A stretch of DNA of 39,413 nt from an uncultured Eubacteriales bacterium (lineage in GTDB: Bacteria > Bacillota > Clostridia > Oscillospirales > Acutalibacteraceae), in NCBI GenBank assembly GCA_900314795.1, contig OMWP01000027.1, forward strand, positions 1-39,413, given 5' to 3'. A program made the translations under genes and the position numbers. The notes under the pieces were generated by a model that searched no databases, was not told where the DNA came from, and saw nothing but the letters and a program-made list of their open reading frames with translations. The first letter of the stretch is position 1. The number at the start of each line of letters is the position of its first letter. Shown here in pieces: positions 1-9,070 of this stretch.

Positions 1-18
1 CGGTCAATTGATACAATT

Positions 19-64
19 CCTCAGTCACCGTTCGGTGACAGCTCCTTTTCCCAAAAGGAGCCTT
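19..64 (-). repeat. Double-hairpin intergenic repeat, inverted copy
   Basis: Two adjacent hairpins are visible, GTCACC/GGTGAC and GCTCCTTTT/AAAAGGAGC. Read on the minus strand this gives GGCTCC...GGAGCTGTCACC...GGTGACTGAGG. The same architecture recurs at 14.48, 23.46, 23.52, 27.59 and 39.34 kb with compensating changes in the stems, so it is an interspersed repeat family rather than a one-off terminator. Confidence 0.7.
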
Positions 65-109
65 GGAAATCGGCTACTCATTTTTTATTCTATACTTTTC
101 CGCAAGCTG

Positions 110-133
110 AAAGGCTCCCTCATGGGAGCCTTT
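110..133 (-). terminator. Hairpin terminator after the COG2509 flavoprotein gene
   Basis: A perfect stem AAAGGCTCCC/GGGAGCCTTT with a 4-nt loop starts one base after the stop codon of the leftward operon. The 3' arm ends in TTT but a long U-tract is missing, so termination efficiency is uncertain. Confidence 0.55.
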
Positions 134-134
134 G

Positions 135-1718
135 TTATGTTGTGATGATTTTTTCGGCGACCTTGATGCCGTCGACAGCGGCGGACACGATGCCGCCCGC
201 GTAGCCCGCGCCTTCGCCGCAGGGGTACAGTCCTCTCAGACTCACGCTCTGCATACTCTCGTCACGTGTGATGCGGATGGGGGAGGAACTGCGGCTTTCC
301 ACTGCGGTGAGGATCGCGTCAGGATGGTTGAAGCCATGCAGCCTGCGGTCGATCATCGGGATCGCCTCGCGCAGAGAATCGGTCACAAACGGCGGCAGGA
401 TGTCGTCCGGATTCGCAAAGTGCGTGCCGGGCAGATAGCTCGGTGTGACCTCGCCGAATCGGGTGGAAACCTGTTTGTTCAGGAAGTCGCCGACACGAAT
501 GACCGGCGCGTTGTAATCGCCGCCTCCCGCGACAAACGCCTTGCGCTCGAGCTCTCTTTGCCAGTACATACCTTTGAGCTGATGCTCGCCCGCGATATCA
601 TCGGGATGAACGGATACCAATAGAGCCGCGTTGGAGTTGATCTTGTCGCGCGCAAATTCGCTCATGCCGTTAGTGACAACGCTGTTTTCTTCACTCTGTG
701 CCGCGACGACCACGCCGCCCGGACACATGCAAAAGGTGTATACCCCGCGTCCATCCTTGAGGTGGACGTTTTGTTTATAGTAAGCGGCGGGCAAAATGTG
801 ATGCGCCTCGCCGTATTGGGAGCGGTCGATGTTCTCGCGCAAGTGCTCGATACGCACGCCGACCGAGAACGGCTTCGGCTCGATATGAATATCCATATGA
901 TGGAGCAGTTCAAAGGTATCGCGCGCGCTGTGCCCGATCGCGAGCACGATCTCATTGCAGTCGATCAGCCGCTTTGTGCCGTGATGTTCGACCTCGGCGG
1001 CGGTGATCGCGCCGTCATTTGTTTTGATTCCGATCAGCTTGGTGTCGAAGTAGATTTCAGCGCCGAGAGCGATCAATTCTTCGCGGATATTTTTGACGGT
1101 ATCGCGGAGCTTGTCCGTGCCGATATGCGGCTTGGCATTATAGAGAATCTCCTCGGGAGCGCCGTGCGCGGCAAATTCAAGGAGCACCTTGCGAGATCTG
1201 CCGTCCTTGGTGCCGGTGTTGAGCTTGCCGTCCGAGAAGGTACCCGCGCCGCCCTCGCCGAACTGCACATTGCATTCGGTGTCGAGAGTAGCATGATGCC
1301 ACATTCGATTGACTGCTTTGGTGCGTTCTTCTACGCGCGATCCGCGTTCGATTACGATGGAACGGATACCGCTCTGCGCCAGTGTCAATGCGCAGAACAA
1401 TCCTGCGGGACCCGTTCCGACGATCAGCGGCCGTTTCTCTTTGTCCTTCGGCGTCAGAGGGATGTAGCGGTATGGTTCGGTGATGACGGCATTTTTGCAT
1501 TTCGCTTTATTCAGCGCCGCCTGCTCGTTACCGCTCAGTGTCACATCGATACTTGTGGTGTAGTGGATGTCGTTTTTGTGCCGCGCGTCGATGGAACGGC
1601 GGTAAAGCGACGCTTGTTTAATTGCTTTATCAGGTATCCGCAGTTCCTTGGCGCAGGCCTTGCGGATGTCTTCATCGGTATAGCCCAGGGGGAGTTTTAC
1701 ATTGCTCAGTCGTATCAT
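135..1718 (-). CDS. FAD-dependent dehydrogenase, COG2509 type
   Basis: A 527-residue soluble flavoprotein. After a ~95-residue N-terminal domain there is a Rossmann dinucleotide site GTGPAG (residues 101-106) with an acidic residue at the end of the second strand (E124), then FGEGGAGTFSDGKL (153-166), and near the C-terminus the FAD-contacting CGEGAGYAGG segment. This order is typical of the uncharacterised FAD-dependent dehydrogenases of COG2509 in Firmicutes; the substrate is unknown. The start is set at the ATG at 1718 because it forms an ATGA overlap with the stop of the upstream gene and has GGGGGAT upstream; a GTG at 1736 is possible but less likely. It is the last gene of a three-gene leftward operon, probably translationally coupled to the gene before it. 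Confidence 0.85.
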   Translation of the reverse strand: MIRLSNVKLPLGYTDEDIRKACAKELRIPDKAIKQASLYRRSIDARHKNDIHYTTSIDVTLSGNEQAALNKAKCKNAVITEPYRYIPLTPKDKEKRPLIVGTGPAGLFCALTLAQSGIRSIVIERGSRVEERTKAVNRMWHHATLDTECNVQFGEGGAGTFSDGKLNTGTKDGRSRKVLLEFAAHGAPEEILYNAKPHIGTDKLRDTVKNIREELIALGAEIYFDTKLIGIKTNDGAITAAEVEHHGTKRLIDCNEIVLAIGHSARDTFELLHHMDIHIEPKPFSVGVRIEHLRENIDRSQYGEAHHILPAAYYKQNVHLKDGRGVYTFCMCPGGVVVAAQSEENSVVTNGMSEFARDKINSNAALLVSVHPDDIAGEHQLKGMYWQRELERKAFVAGGGDYNAPVIRVGDFLNKQVSTRFGEVTPSYLPGTHFANPDDILPPFVTDSLREAIPMIDRRLHGFNHPDAILTAVESRSSSPIRITRDESMQSVSLRGLYPCGEGAGYAGGIVSAAVDGIKVAEKIITT

Positions 1719-2932
1719 AGGTGATCCCCCGCGCACATCCCGCTCGCAAAGGCGAACTGGAGGTTATAGCCGCCGCAGTCGCCGTCGATATCCAGCACCT
1801 CGCCGATGAGATACAGCCCGCGGTGACGGTTGCTCTCAAAGGTATAGGGGTCGATCTCGCTCAGCCTGACCCCGCCCGCGGTGACCTGCGCTTTCTTGAA
1901 ATCGCGGGTCTCTTCGCAGACAAAGCGCCAGTCGGTGATGTGGCGGCAAAGCGATTTAATTTCTTTTACAGAAATATCCTTGCAGAGAGCGGAGGGCTTG
2001 ATGCCGCTCGATTTCAGCAGTGCCAGTCCAATATTTTTATGGAACATTCCCGTGAAGAGCTCGCCGCAGGTTGTTTTGCTGCTGCGCTTAAATCTGTTGG
2101 TGATCTCCTGCTCGACCTGCTCATCGGTGAAATCGGGCAGAAGATCGAGGTGGATCTCACACCCGCCAAGATTGGCGTGTCGGGAGAGGTTGAAGATGCA
2201 GATGCCGGATAACGCGTTTTCGGTGAACTGCACCTCGCCGCGTTCGGTTTTGATGATCTTTTTGTCGCGGATCAGGGTCGCTTCCGCCGACGCGCGAATG
2301 CCCTTGAGCGATTTTAACAACTCGCTTTTGACCTTGACGGGCGAGAGGGAGGGGCTGAGCTTGGTCATGCTCAAACCCAGTGCTCGCAGCAATTCGCGGC
2401 TGTCGTTATCTCTGCCCGCATAATCCGCCTTTCCGCCTGCGGCAATGACCAGCTTTTTGGCGAAAAGCCGCAGCTCCGGGGTCGCGACCTCATACCCCTC
2501 GGCGGTCTTTTGGATGCGGCGGATATCGGTATTGCAAATGGTTTCGATAGGGAGCTGTGCGATCCTCATACGCAGTACGTCGAGGACAGAGCTCGCCTGA
2601 TTGGACAGGGGATAGACCCGGTTTTCACTGTCGGTATGCGTGAGCAGTCCGAGTGTGCGAAAGCCGGATAAGACGGCATCAGGATGATATTTCTTAAAAA
2701 GAATATTAATCAATGCGTCGCTCCCGTCGCCGTGATAGCTCTGTGCATCCGCGCCGATATGGCTGAGGTTGCATCTGCCGTTACCGGTGACAAGGATCTT
2801 TTTGCCCACGCGATCCGCTTTTTCCAGTATGACGATCGTTTGATCGGGGTGGTTCTCTGCGGCACGGATCGCGCACATCAGTCCTGCCGCGCCGCCGCCG
2901 ATGACCGCCGCGTAAACGCTACGCTTCTTCAT
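1715..2932 (-). CDS. BaiN/HI0933-family NAD(P)/FAD-dependent oxidoreductase
   Basis: A 405-residue flavoprotein of the HI0933/YhiN/BaiN family. The FAD-binding GGGAAG lies at residues 12-17, the family hallmark TGNGRCN at 49-55, and a GEVLDIDGDCGGYN-type segment near the C-terminus closes the FAD site. The family prototype BaiN was linked to bile-acid dehydroxylation in Clostridium scindens, but most homologues have no known substrate and no other bai gene is seen here, so that role should not be transferred. Its start codon shares one base with the stop of the gene before it (TAATG), and its end overlaps the next gene by 4 bases, so the three genes are one transcription unit. Confidence 0.88.
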   Translation of the reverse strand: MKKRSVYAAVIGGGAAGLMCAIRAAENHPDQTIVILEKADRVGKKILVTGNGRCNLSHIGADAQSYHGDGSDALINILFKKYHPDAVLSGFRTLGLLTHTDSENRVYPLSNQASSVLDVLRMRIAQLPIETICNTDIRRIQKTAEGYEVATPELRLFAKKLVIAAGGKADYAGRDNDSRELLRALGLSMTKLSPSLSPVKVKSELLKSLKGIRASAEATLIRDKKIIKTERGEVQFTENALSGICIFNLSRHANLGGCEIHLDLLPDFTDEQVEQEITNRFKRSSKTTCGELFTGMFHKNIGLALLKSSGIKPSALCKDISVKEIKSLCRHITDWRFVCEETRDFKKAQVTAGGVRLSEIDPYTFESNRHRGLYLIGEVLDIDGDCGGYNLQFAFASGMCAGDHL

Positions 2933-3432
2933 TATGCTTTGGGTGCGAAGATCGCGCCGAGTGCGCCGAATACGCCCATCGACGCCAATCCCATGATCAC
3001 GCCTGCGATGACGACGCCGAGCATGACGGCGATAATGCTCTTTTTAAAATCCATATCCAGCATGGAAGCCGCGAGTGTCCCCGTCCAGGCGCCTGTACCG
3101 GGCAGGGGGATGCCGACGAACAGCATCAACGCGACAAACAGACCTCTGCCTGCTTTTGCCTGCAATTTCTTTCCGCCCTTTTCACCCTTTTCCAGACAGA
3201 AGGTGAAGAACTTGCCAATGAATTTTTTGTCCTTGCCCCATTCAAGGATCTTGCGCGCAAAGAGATAGATGAACGGTACGGGCAGCATGTTGCCGAGGAT
3301 GGCAAGGATATACACGACGACCATGTTCATGTTGCCGCCGAGATTGTTGACGCCGACGGCATAGGGGATCGCACCGCGCAGTTCGATCAGCGGCACCATA
3401 GAAATCAAGAAAACAACGATATAATGAAGCAT
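2932..3432 (-). CDS. Small multidrug-export-like membrane protein (COG2426)
   Basis: A 166-residue, strongly hydrophobic protein with about four membrane segments. The N-terminal stretch containing MVPLIELRGAIPYAVG and the following LGNMLPVPFIYLFARKIL resemble the COG2426 / Sm_multidrug_ex family (PF06695), whose name is historical and whose transport activity is essentially unproven. An AAGGAG ribosome binding site lies 7-8 bases upstream of the ATG. It is the first gene of the leftward operon, read from the promoter at 3503-3531 with a leader of about 65 bases. Confidence 0.8.
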   Translation of the reverse strand: MLHYIVVFLISMVPLIELRGAIPYAVGVNNLGGNMNMVVVYILAILGNMLPVPFIYLFARKILEWGKDKKFIGKFFTFCLEKGEKGGKKLQAKAGRGLFVALMLFVGIPLPGTGAWTGTLAASMLDMDFKKSIIAVMLGVVIAGVIMGLASMGVFGALGAIFAPKA

Positions 3433-3502
3433 AGAGAATCTCCTTTTTATTCAGACGATCAGCACCCCTGTCGGGCGCGGGTTCGTCCTTACTCTCCATA
3501 GC

Positions 3503-3531
3503 ATTATAACTGAAAAAAGCGGTCTTTTCAA
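3503..3531 (-). promoter_or_regulatory. Sigma-A promoter of the leftward flavoprotein operon
   Basis: On the minus strand TTGAAA (3531-3526) and TATAAT (3508-3503) are separated by exactly 17 bases. It lies about 70 bases upstream of the first gene of the operon and is back-to-back with the rightward promoter at 3571. Confidence 0.75.
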
Positions 3532-3570
3532 CTCTAATTTGAAGGATTGATAAAACTTATATGAATCCGT

Positions 3571-3599
3571 TTGACAACTTATGCGGAATGGATTAGAAT
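3571..3599 (+). promoter_or_regulatory. Sigma-A promoter for the VanZ gene
   Basis: TTGACA (3571-3576) and TAGAAT (3594-3599) are separated by 17 bases, about 45 bases upstream of the VanZ start. Confidence 0.75.
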
Positions 3600-3644
3600 A
3601 AACTCGGATTATCATGATACTTATCACATAAAACAAGGTGTATG

Positions 3645-4130
3645 ATGAAAGACAAAAAAGTGTTAATTATACGCGTGATCCTAACGGTGCTGACGGTGGC
3701 GGCGGTCGCCGCGATCTTTTACAATTCATCACAGGATGCGGTCGAATCGACTGAGCGCAGCTCGCCCTTGACCGATTGGATCAACGGTATTTTGGCGGGT
3801 TTTCCGATCCCGTTCAGTGTGACGGAAAACTTTATACGAAAGCTCGCGCATTTCACCGAGTATTCGATCCTCGGAGCATTGCTGAGTGTGACGTATTATT
3901 TGTATATTCACAGGATCAAAACAGTGCTGATATCGACGCTGATCTCCGGCGCGGTCATCGCGACGATCGACGAGATCATTCAGCTGTTCCCCGCAGGACG
4001 ATCCTGTCAGGTGAGCGATATTTTGCTCGATTGCTGCGGCGTCGCGTTCGCGACCGTGATCGTGATGCTGATCATTCGGACGATAGAGAACAATCGTCTT
4101 AAAAAACAACTCAATGAACAATCATCATAA
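3645..4130 (+). CDS. VanZ family membrane protein
   Basis: About 161 residues with four hydrophobic segments. Conserved VanZ features are present: KLAHFTEY near residues 67-74, DEIIQLFPAGR near 109-119 and the following D-x-x-L-D-x-x-G. VanZ proteins are membrane proteins; the founding member gives low-level teicoplanin resistance, but most chromosomal copies have no assigned role. Two in-frame ATGs are adjacent (3642, 3645); the second has better spacing from AAGGTG. There are no van resistance genes nearby, so a general envelope role is more likely than glycopeptide resistance. Confidence 0.85.
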   Translation: MKDKKVLIIRVILTVLTVAAVAAIFYNSSQDAVESTERSSPLTDWINGILAGFPIPFSVTENFIRKLAHFTEYSILGALLSVTYYLYIHRIKTVLISTLISGAVIATIDEIIQLFPAGRSCQVSDILLDCCGVAFATVIVMLIIRTIENNRLKKQLNEQSS

Positions 4131-4162
4131 TGTGATTTCTTTTTCGGAAGGAAGGGTAAAAC

Positions 4163-5548
4163 GTGAGTGAGGTTTCTCAGAATAAAATGGGCGTAAAGCC
4201 GATGCTCCCGCTGCTGTTGGGAATGTCGCTGCCCGCTATGCTGTCGATGATGATACAGGCGCTGTACAATGTGGTCGACAGTATCTTTGTCGCGCGCTAT
4301 TCGCCCGACGCGCTGCAGGCGGTGTCGCTGGCGTATCCGCTGCAGATGATACTGATCTCCTTCGGCGTCGGCACGGCGGTGGGCGTCAACTCGCTGATCG
4401 CGCGCCGGCTGGGCGCGAAGAATTATGAAGAAGCGAATAACGCCGCAACCACGGGTTTGGTGTTGGCGGTTATCAACTGGATGGTCTTTTTGGTGATCGG
4501 GCTGACGGCGTCCCGTCCGTTTATCTCGCTGTTCACCTCTAACGCCGACGTCATCAAGGACGGTACAAGCTATCTGACCGTTGTATTATGTATCTCGTTC
4601 GGTATGATGATCTCCTGTATGGGCGAGAAGATCCTGCAATCAACGGGCAACATGATCATCCCGATGATCACCCAGATGCTCGGCGCGATCGTGAACATCA
4701 TCTTCGATCCCTTGTTGATCTTCGGCATCGGCTTCTTCCCACGGCTGGGCGTACTCGGCGCGGCGATTGCCACCGTGTTCGGGCAGATCTGCTCCATGAC
4801 GTTCATCCTGATCATCCTCTTTGTCAGAAAGCATGAGGTCAAGATCCGTTTCAAGGGCTTCCGCATGCAAAAGATCACCTTGAAGAATATCTACGCGGTC
4901 AGCTTCCCCGCAATCATCATGCAGAGCATCGGCTCGGTGATGGTGTCGGGCATCAACGCGATCATTTCAATAGCAAATCTGACGGCGGAATACGCTGCGG
5001 CGTATATCAACGCCTTCGGTATCTACTTCAAGCTCCAAAGCTTTGTCTTTATGCCTGTGTTCGGATTGAGCCAGGGCGTGTCGCCGATCATCGGCTACAA
5101 CTACGGCGCGCGTAACAAAAAGCGTATGTTCCAGGCGTTCCGTCTGGGTATCATCATCGCGGGCGGTATCATGGTGGCAGGAACCCTGCTGTTCCACCTC
5201 GCGCCCGAGTGGCTGTTATCACTCTTCGAGTCAAAGGACAATGTCGCCGCCAATGCGCTGCTTGCCGAGGTCGGCGTTCCGATGCTCCGCATCATCAGTA
5301 TTTCGTTCATCATGGCGGCGGTCGGCATCATGTTCTCGACCCTGTTCCAGGCGGTCGGCAAGGGCTTTTACAGCATGACGATGTCCGTACTGCGCCAACT
5401 GGTCGTACTCCTGCCCGTGGCATATCTTCTCTCCAAGATCAACATGACCGTGATGTGGTTTTCGTTCCCGATCGCCGAGGTCGTCTGCCTGATCATCGGC
5501 ATCATCTTCTTTATCCTGCTCCGGAAAAAGGAGTTCAGCAAGCTGTAA
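4163..5548 (+). CDS. MATE family efflux transporter
   Basis: A 461-residue protein with about twelve membrane helices arranged as two homologous halves. It has the MATE opening PMLPLLLGMSLPAMLSMM and the typical ALYNVVDSIFVAR segment in helices 1-2; the second half starts near NIYAVSFPAIIMQS. MATE proteins export cationic drugs or metabolites using Na+ or H+ gradients; the substrate cannot be read here. The start is a GTG at 4163 preceded by GGAAGGAAGGG. It follows VanZ by 32 bases and is probably cotranscribed from the promoter at 3571. Confidence 0.9.
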   Translation: MSEVSQNKMGVKPMLPLLLGMSLPAMLSMMIQALYNVVDSIFVARYSPDALQAVSLAYPLQMILISFGVGTAVGVNSLIARRLGAKNYEEANNAATTGLVLAVINWMVFLVIGLTASRPFISLFTSNADVIKDGTSYLTVVLCISFGMMISCMGEKILQSTGNMIIPMITQMLGAIVNIIFDPLLIFGIGFFPRLGVLGAAIATVFGQICSMTFILIILFVRKHEVKIRFKGFRMQKITLKNIYAVSFPAIIMQSIGSVMVSGINAIISIANLTAEYAAAYINAFGIYFKLQSFVFMPVFGLSQGVSPIIGYNYGARNKKRMFQAFRLGIIIAGGIMVAGTLLFHLAPEWLLSLFESKDNVAANALLAEVGVPMLRIISISFIMAAVGIMFSTLFQAVGKGFYSMTMSVLRQLVVLLPVAYLLSKINMTVMWFSFPIAEVVCLIIGIIFFILLRKKEFSKL

Positions 5549-5598
5549 TGTTTTATCCTCTCACCACATATGCATATAGTATCATGTGGGGTGATGGT

Positions 5599-5967
5599 AT
5601 GAGTGATATTAAGCGTAACGAGATCGTCTATGAGGAGGGCTGGCGGGAAGCCTCCCCGATCATGAAGGAAGAAACGCCGCTCGATGAAGCGTCTGCTCCT
5701 GTTGAGCGACCGCAGGATCAAAGCGATAAAAGCAGACCGCTTTTGATCACGATCCAACTCGTGCTCAGCCTGTTGGCGGCGCTGGTGCTGTTTTTGCTCA
5801 AGGCGATGGACAGCGAAGGGTATTACAACTTCATGGACTATTACCGTGAGGAACTGCAAAAGCCTGTGGTATCGCAGGAGATCTTCCACGCGGCAGACGC
5901 GTTGTTGGAGCAGAATCCCGTGACGGTGCAGGCGACCCCGGATGAAACTGCGCATAGCGAAGATTGA
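5599..5967 (+). CDS. Small single-pass membrane protein paired with an M50 protease
   Basis: I do not recognise a family. The 122-residue product has a charged ~47-residue cytoplasmic N-terminus, one membrane helix (about 48-69) and a ~50-residue outer tail. Its last 26 bases overlap the start of the M50 protease gene in another frame, implying translational coupling and possibly a physical complex. The arrangement recalls SpoIVFA upstream of SpoIVFB, but SpoIVFA is about twice as long and carries a LytM domain that is absent here, so the comparison is positional only. The chosen ATG at 5599 has GGGGTGAT upstream; earlier in-frame ATGs near 5551 and 5584 are possible. Confidence 0.6.
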   Translation: MSDIKRNEIVYEEGWREASPIMKEETPLDEASAPVERPQDQSDKSRPLLITIQLVLSLLAALVLFLLKAMDSEGYYNFMDYYREELQKPVVSQEIFHAADALLEQNPVTVQATPDETAHSED

Positions 5968-6514
5968 TTTATTCGTCGGCTACGAGGCGATCGCGGCGAT
6001 GACCGCCGTATTGTTGCTCGACCGCGACAATCGTGTGATCTACTGTTTTCTTGCCGCGATCCTCCACGAGCTGGGTCATGTGCTGATGATGCTGTTATGC
6101 GGTGTGCATTTGAAGGAAATCAGGCTTCGCCTGTTCGATGTGCTGATCCAAGCGGACGACGCGCCGTCATTTAAGGCGGATGTGCTGATCACCATGGGCG
6201 GCATAGCGGTGAATTTCCTGTTCGCCTTACTGCTGTATCCTGTCTGCGTGAAGGTCGCTTTGCCGCATTTGGCGCTCGGCATCTTTAATCTATTGCCTGT
6301 CATGAGTCTCGACGGTGGGCATTTGCTCGAGATATTCATGGACAAACGGTTCTCGCCGCGTGCGACTTCGATCACGCTGCGGGTGACGACCTTTTTCTTT
6401 TTACTGCCGCTGATGACGGCAGGACTGTATGTGTTACTGAACAGCGGCTATAATTATTCGTTGTTGATCATCTCGATCTATCTGATCGTTTTATTGTTTC
6501 TAAAAAATAGGTAA
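5942..6514 (+). CDS. M50 site-2 protease, SpoIVFB-like
   Basis: A 190-residue polytopic membrane protein with the zinc-metalloprotease motif HELGH (residues 42-46) in a membrane helix and the second active-site segment NLLPVMSLDGG (116-126), where D124 would be the third zinc ligand. This is the core of the M50 site-2 protease family, in which SpoIVFB of Bacillus cleaves pro-sigma-K. No C-terminal CBS domain and no PDZ domain are present, so it is a minimal enzyme. Its gene overlaps the upstream small membrane protein gene by 26 bases. The substrate is unknown; a role in sporulation is possible but not shown by the neighbours. Confidence 0.82.
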   Translation: MKLRIAKIDLFVGYEAIAAMTAVLLLDRDNRVIYCFLAAILHELGHVLMMLLCGVHLKEIRLRLFDVLIQADDAPSFKADVLITMGGIAVNFLFALLLYPVCVKVALPHLALGIFNLLPVMSLDGGHLLEIFMDKRFSPRATSITLRVTTFFFLLPLMTAGLYVLLNSGYNYSLLIISIYLIVLLFLKNR

Positions 6515-6558
6515 ATGCCGATCATTTCCTTTGTCGATCGGCAGATAAGGAGAAGCCT

Positions 6559-8418
6559 ATGATCCCTGAAAAAGTCGAAAAACTGCTCCTGAAGGTACAA
6601 AAGCCCGGCCGCTATGTCGGCGGTGAGCTCGGAGCTGTCATCAAGGACAAGCAGGAGGTGGACGTGCGGTTCGCGTTCTGTTTTCCCGATATTTATGAGA
6701 TCGGCATGTCGCACCTCGGCATCAAGATCCTCTACAGCCTTTTTAACGAAAAGCCGTACATTTGGTGCGAGCGTGTTTTCGCGCCGTGGATGGATATGGA
6801 AGAACAGATGCGCGCGCATGATATCCCCTTGTATGCGCTCGAATCGGGCGATCCGCTGACGGATTTTGATTTCATCGGCTTTACCCTGCAATATGAACTG
6901 AGCTACAGTAATATCCTGAATATGCTTGACCTCGGCGGCATTCCGTTGCTCTCAAAGGACAGGCATGATCTCAAGCACATCGTCGTTGCGGGAGGCCCCT
7001 GTGCCTGCAATCCCGAGCCGATCACCGACTTCATCGATATCTTCTTCCTCGGCGATGGCGAAGAGGTCGACCTCGAGGTGATAGAGCTCTACAGAACCTG
7101 CAAAAAAGAGGGCAAAAGCAGAGAGGAATTCCTGCACCTTGCCTCTCAGATCAAGGGCGTTTATGTACCCTCATTATATGATGTTTCCTATCACGATGAC
7201 GGCACTGTTGCCGCTGTTACGCCGCGCGACAATGCACCTGCGGTGATCGAAAAGCGCGTGATGATGGATATGGACAAGTCCTATTATCCCGATAATTTCG
7301 TTGTCCCAAATATCGAGATCGTCCATGACCGCGCCGTGGAGGAGATCTTTCGCGGCTGTATCCGCGGCTGCCGCTTCTGTCAGGCGGGCTTTCTCTATCG
7401 TCCCGTGCGCGAGAAGTCGGTGGAGTGCATCAGTAAGCAGTGTCATGCGTTGTGCCGCAATACCGGCTATGACGAGGTATCCTTATCGTCACTCAGCTCC
7501 AGCGACTATACGCAGGTCGTTCCGATGCTCCGAGAGCTCAATTCATGGGCAAAGCCCGAGCACGTCAGCCTGTCTTTGCCGTCACTGCGTGTAGACGGCT
7601 TCTCCGATGATATCCTCAACGAGATCAAGACCGTGCGCAAGAGCGGTCTGACCTTTGCTCCCGAAGCGGGCAGTCAGCGCCTGCGTGACGCGATCAATAA
7701 GAATGTCTTTGAGGACGAGCTGATGAACACCTGCCGCGTCGCGTTCGAGGGCGGCTATACGACCGTCAAGCTCTATTTTATGATCGGTCTGCCGACCGAG
7801 ACGATGGATGATGTCGCCGATATCGCGAACCTCGGCAAGAAGGTGCTCGATACCTACTACAGCACCCCGAACCGCCCCAAGGGCAAGGCGCCCCGCGTTA
7901 CCATTTCCGCGTCTTCCTTTGTGCCCAAGCCTTTTACTCCCTTCCAGTGGGAGCCGCAGGACACGATGGACACGCTGCGCGAAAAGCAGCAGCATATCAA
8001 GCAGACCATCATCGACAACAAGATCTCGATGAGCAAGCTTTCTTATAATTATCACGATTCCGATACCTCCTATCTGGAGGCGGTGTTTGCCCGCGGCGAC
8101 CGCCGTCTGAACAAGGTGATGCTCGAGGCGCACAAGCGTGGGATCCGCTTTGACGGATGGAGCGACTGCTTCTCTCTGCAAAATTGGCTCGAGGTATTTG
8201 AAGCGTGCGGGATCGACCACGCGTTTTATGCCAACCGCCGCCGTTCGTTTGATGAGATCCTGCCGTGGGATCACCTCGACTACGGCGTGACCAAGGCGTT
8301 TTTGCGCCGCGAGTGTGAGCGCGCGTATCGCTCCGAGGCGTCGCCCAACTGCCGTGAACAATGCCTTGGCTGCGGCTCAAGAAAGTACGGAGGAGGCGTG
8401 TGTTATGAAAAGCGTTAG
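6559..8418 (+). CDS. B12-binding-like radical SAM protein, TIGR03960 type
   Basis: A 619-residue protein. The first ~230 residues have the look of a B12-binding-like domain (IYEIGMSHLGIKILYSL near 46-61, GGPCACNPEP near 145-154, FFLGDGEEVDLEV near 162-174). The radical SAM cluster motif CIRGCRFC follows (C267, C271, C274, a CxxxCxxC site for a 4Fe-4S cluster). A Cys-rich C-terminus (CREQCLGCG near 600) may hold a second metal site. This matches the TIGR03960 family; its reaction is not established. AAGGAG precedes the ATG. It overlaps the next gene by 14 bases; the two families are characteristic partners in Clostridia. Confidence 0.88.
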   Translation: MIPEKVEKLLLKVQKPGRYVGGELGAVIKDKQEVDVRFAFCFPDIYEIGMSHLGIKILYSLFNEKPYIWCERVFAPWMDMEEQMRAHDIPLYALESGDPLTDFDFIGFTLQYELSYSNILNMLDLGGIPLLSKDRHDLKHIVVAGGPCACNPEPITDFIDIFFLGDGEEVDLEVIELYRTCKKEGKSREEFLHLASQIKGVYVPSLYDVSYHDDGTVAAVTPRDNAPAVIEKRVMMDMDKSYYPDNFVVPNIEIVHDRAVEEIFRGCIRGCRFCQAGFLYRPVREKSVECISKQCHALCRNTGYDEVSLSSLSSSDYTQVVPMLRELNSWAKPEHVSLSLPSLRVDGFSDDILNEIKTVRKSGLTFAPEAGSQRLRDAINKNVFEDELMNTCRVAFEGGYTTVKLYFMIGLPTETMDDVADIANLGKKVLDTYYSTPNRPKGKAPRVTISASSFVPKPFTPFQWEPQDTMDTLREKQQHIKQTIIDNKISMSKLSYNYHDSDTSYLEAVFARGDRRLNKVMLEAHKRGIRFDGWSDCFSLQNWLEVFEACGIDHAFYANRRRSFDEILPWDHLDYGVTKAFLRRECERAYRSEASPNCREQCLGCGSRKYGGGVCYEKR

Positions 8419-9070
8419 AGTCTTCTACCGCAAGTTCGGGCCGTGTAAGTACATTTCCCACCTCGATACCAACCGCGTGATGATCCGCGCCATCGGCAAA
8501 AGCCGCCTGAATATCTGGCGCACCGAGGGCTTCAATCAGCACGCCTATATCACCTTTGCACTCCCGTTATCGCTTGGATTCGCCTCCGAATGTGAGAGCA
8601 TGGATTTCCGTGTGCTGGATGATAACGAGGATCTCTCGGCGATCCCCGACCGACTCAATGCCTGCCTGCCCGACGGCATCCGCGTCCTGCGCTGTGCCGA
8701 GTCGGTGCACAAGCCCGCAGCTATCGAGTCCTCCAAATATACGGTGATCCTCGAGCCGATGAACGAAGGGGATATTTCCGATAAAGAATTATCCGAGAAG
8801 CTGACCGCGTTTCTCGCATCCCCCGAGATCATCGTCGAGAAGAAAACCAAAAAGGGTATGAAGAACATTGACCTCAAGCCCTATATTCTCGCGTTTGAAC
8901 CGCGTGAAGGGGATAAGGTATGCTTTGATCTCAAACTCCCCGCGGGCTCTACGCTCAACATCAATCCAAATCTTCTGATCAACGCCTTTGCCGATCACCT
9001 CGGTATCGAGCTGTATGCCGACATCACCCGCGCCGCGATCTATACCAAGGGGGGAGAGGAGTTTGCCTAA
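8405..9070 (+). CDS. TIGR03936 / DUF2344 radical SAM-associated protein
   Basis: A 221-residue protein opening with MKSVRVFYRKFGPCKYISH then LDTNRVMIRAIGKS and RTEGFNQHAYITFALPLSLG, the diagnostic beginning of the DUF2344/TIGR03936 family. It always travels with the TIGR03960 radical SAM protein or is fused to it; function unknown, possibly a substrate-presenting or RNA-binding partner. The start at 8405 has a good GGAGGAGG site and overlaps the upstream gene by 14 bases. It in turn overlaps the HAD gene by 8 bases, so all three are translated from one message. Confidence 0.88.
   Translation: MKSVRVFYRKFGPCKYISHLDTNRVMIRAIGKSRLNIWRTEGFNQHAYITFALPLSLGFASECESMDFRVLDDNEDLSAIPDRLNACLPDGIRVLRCAESVHKPAAIESSKYTVILEPMNEGDISDKELSEKLTAFLASPEIIVEKKTKKGMKNIDLKPYILAFEPREGDKVCFDLKLPAGSTLNINPNLLINAFADHLGIELYADITRAAIYTKGGEEFA

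Noticed and set aside
132-623. Rightward open frame opposite the COG2509 flavoprotein gene
   Set aside because: It is antisense to a well-supported gene, has no ribosome binding site and no recognisable motif. The same applies to other long antisense frames, such as those opposite the P-type ATPase and the coiled-coil gene.
1715-2932. Bile-acid dehydroxylation role for the BaiN-like protein
   Set aside because: The family is widespread and there are no other bai genes in the window.
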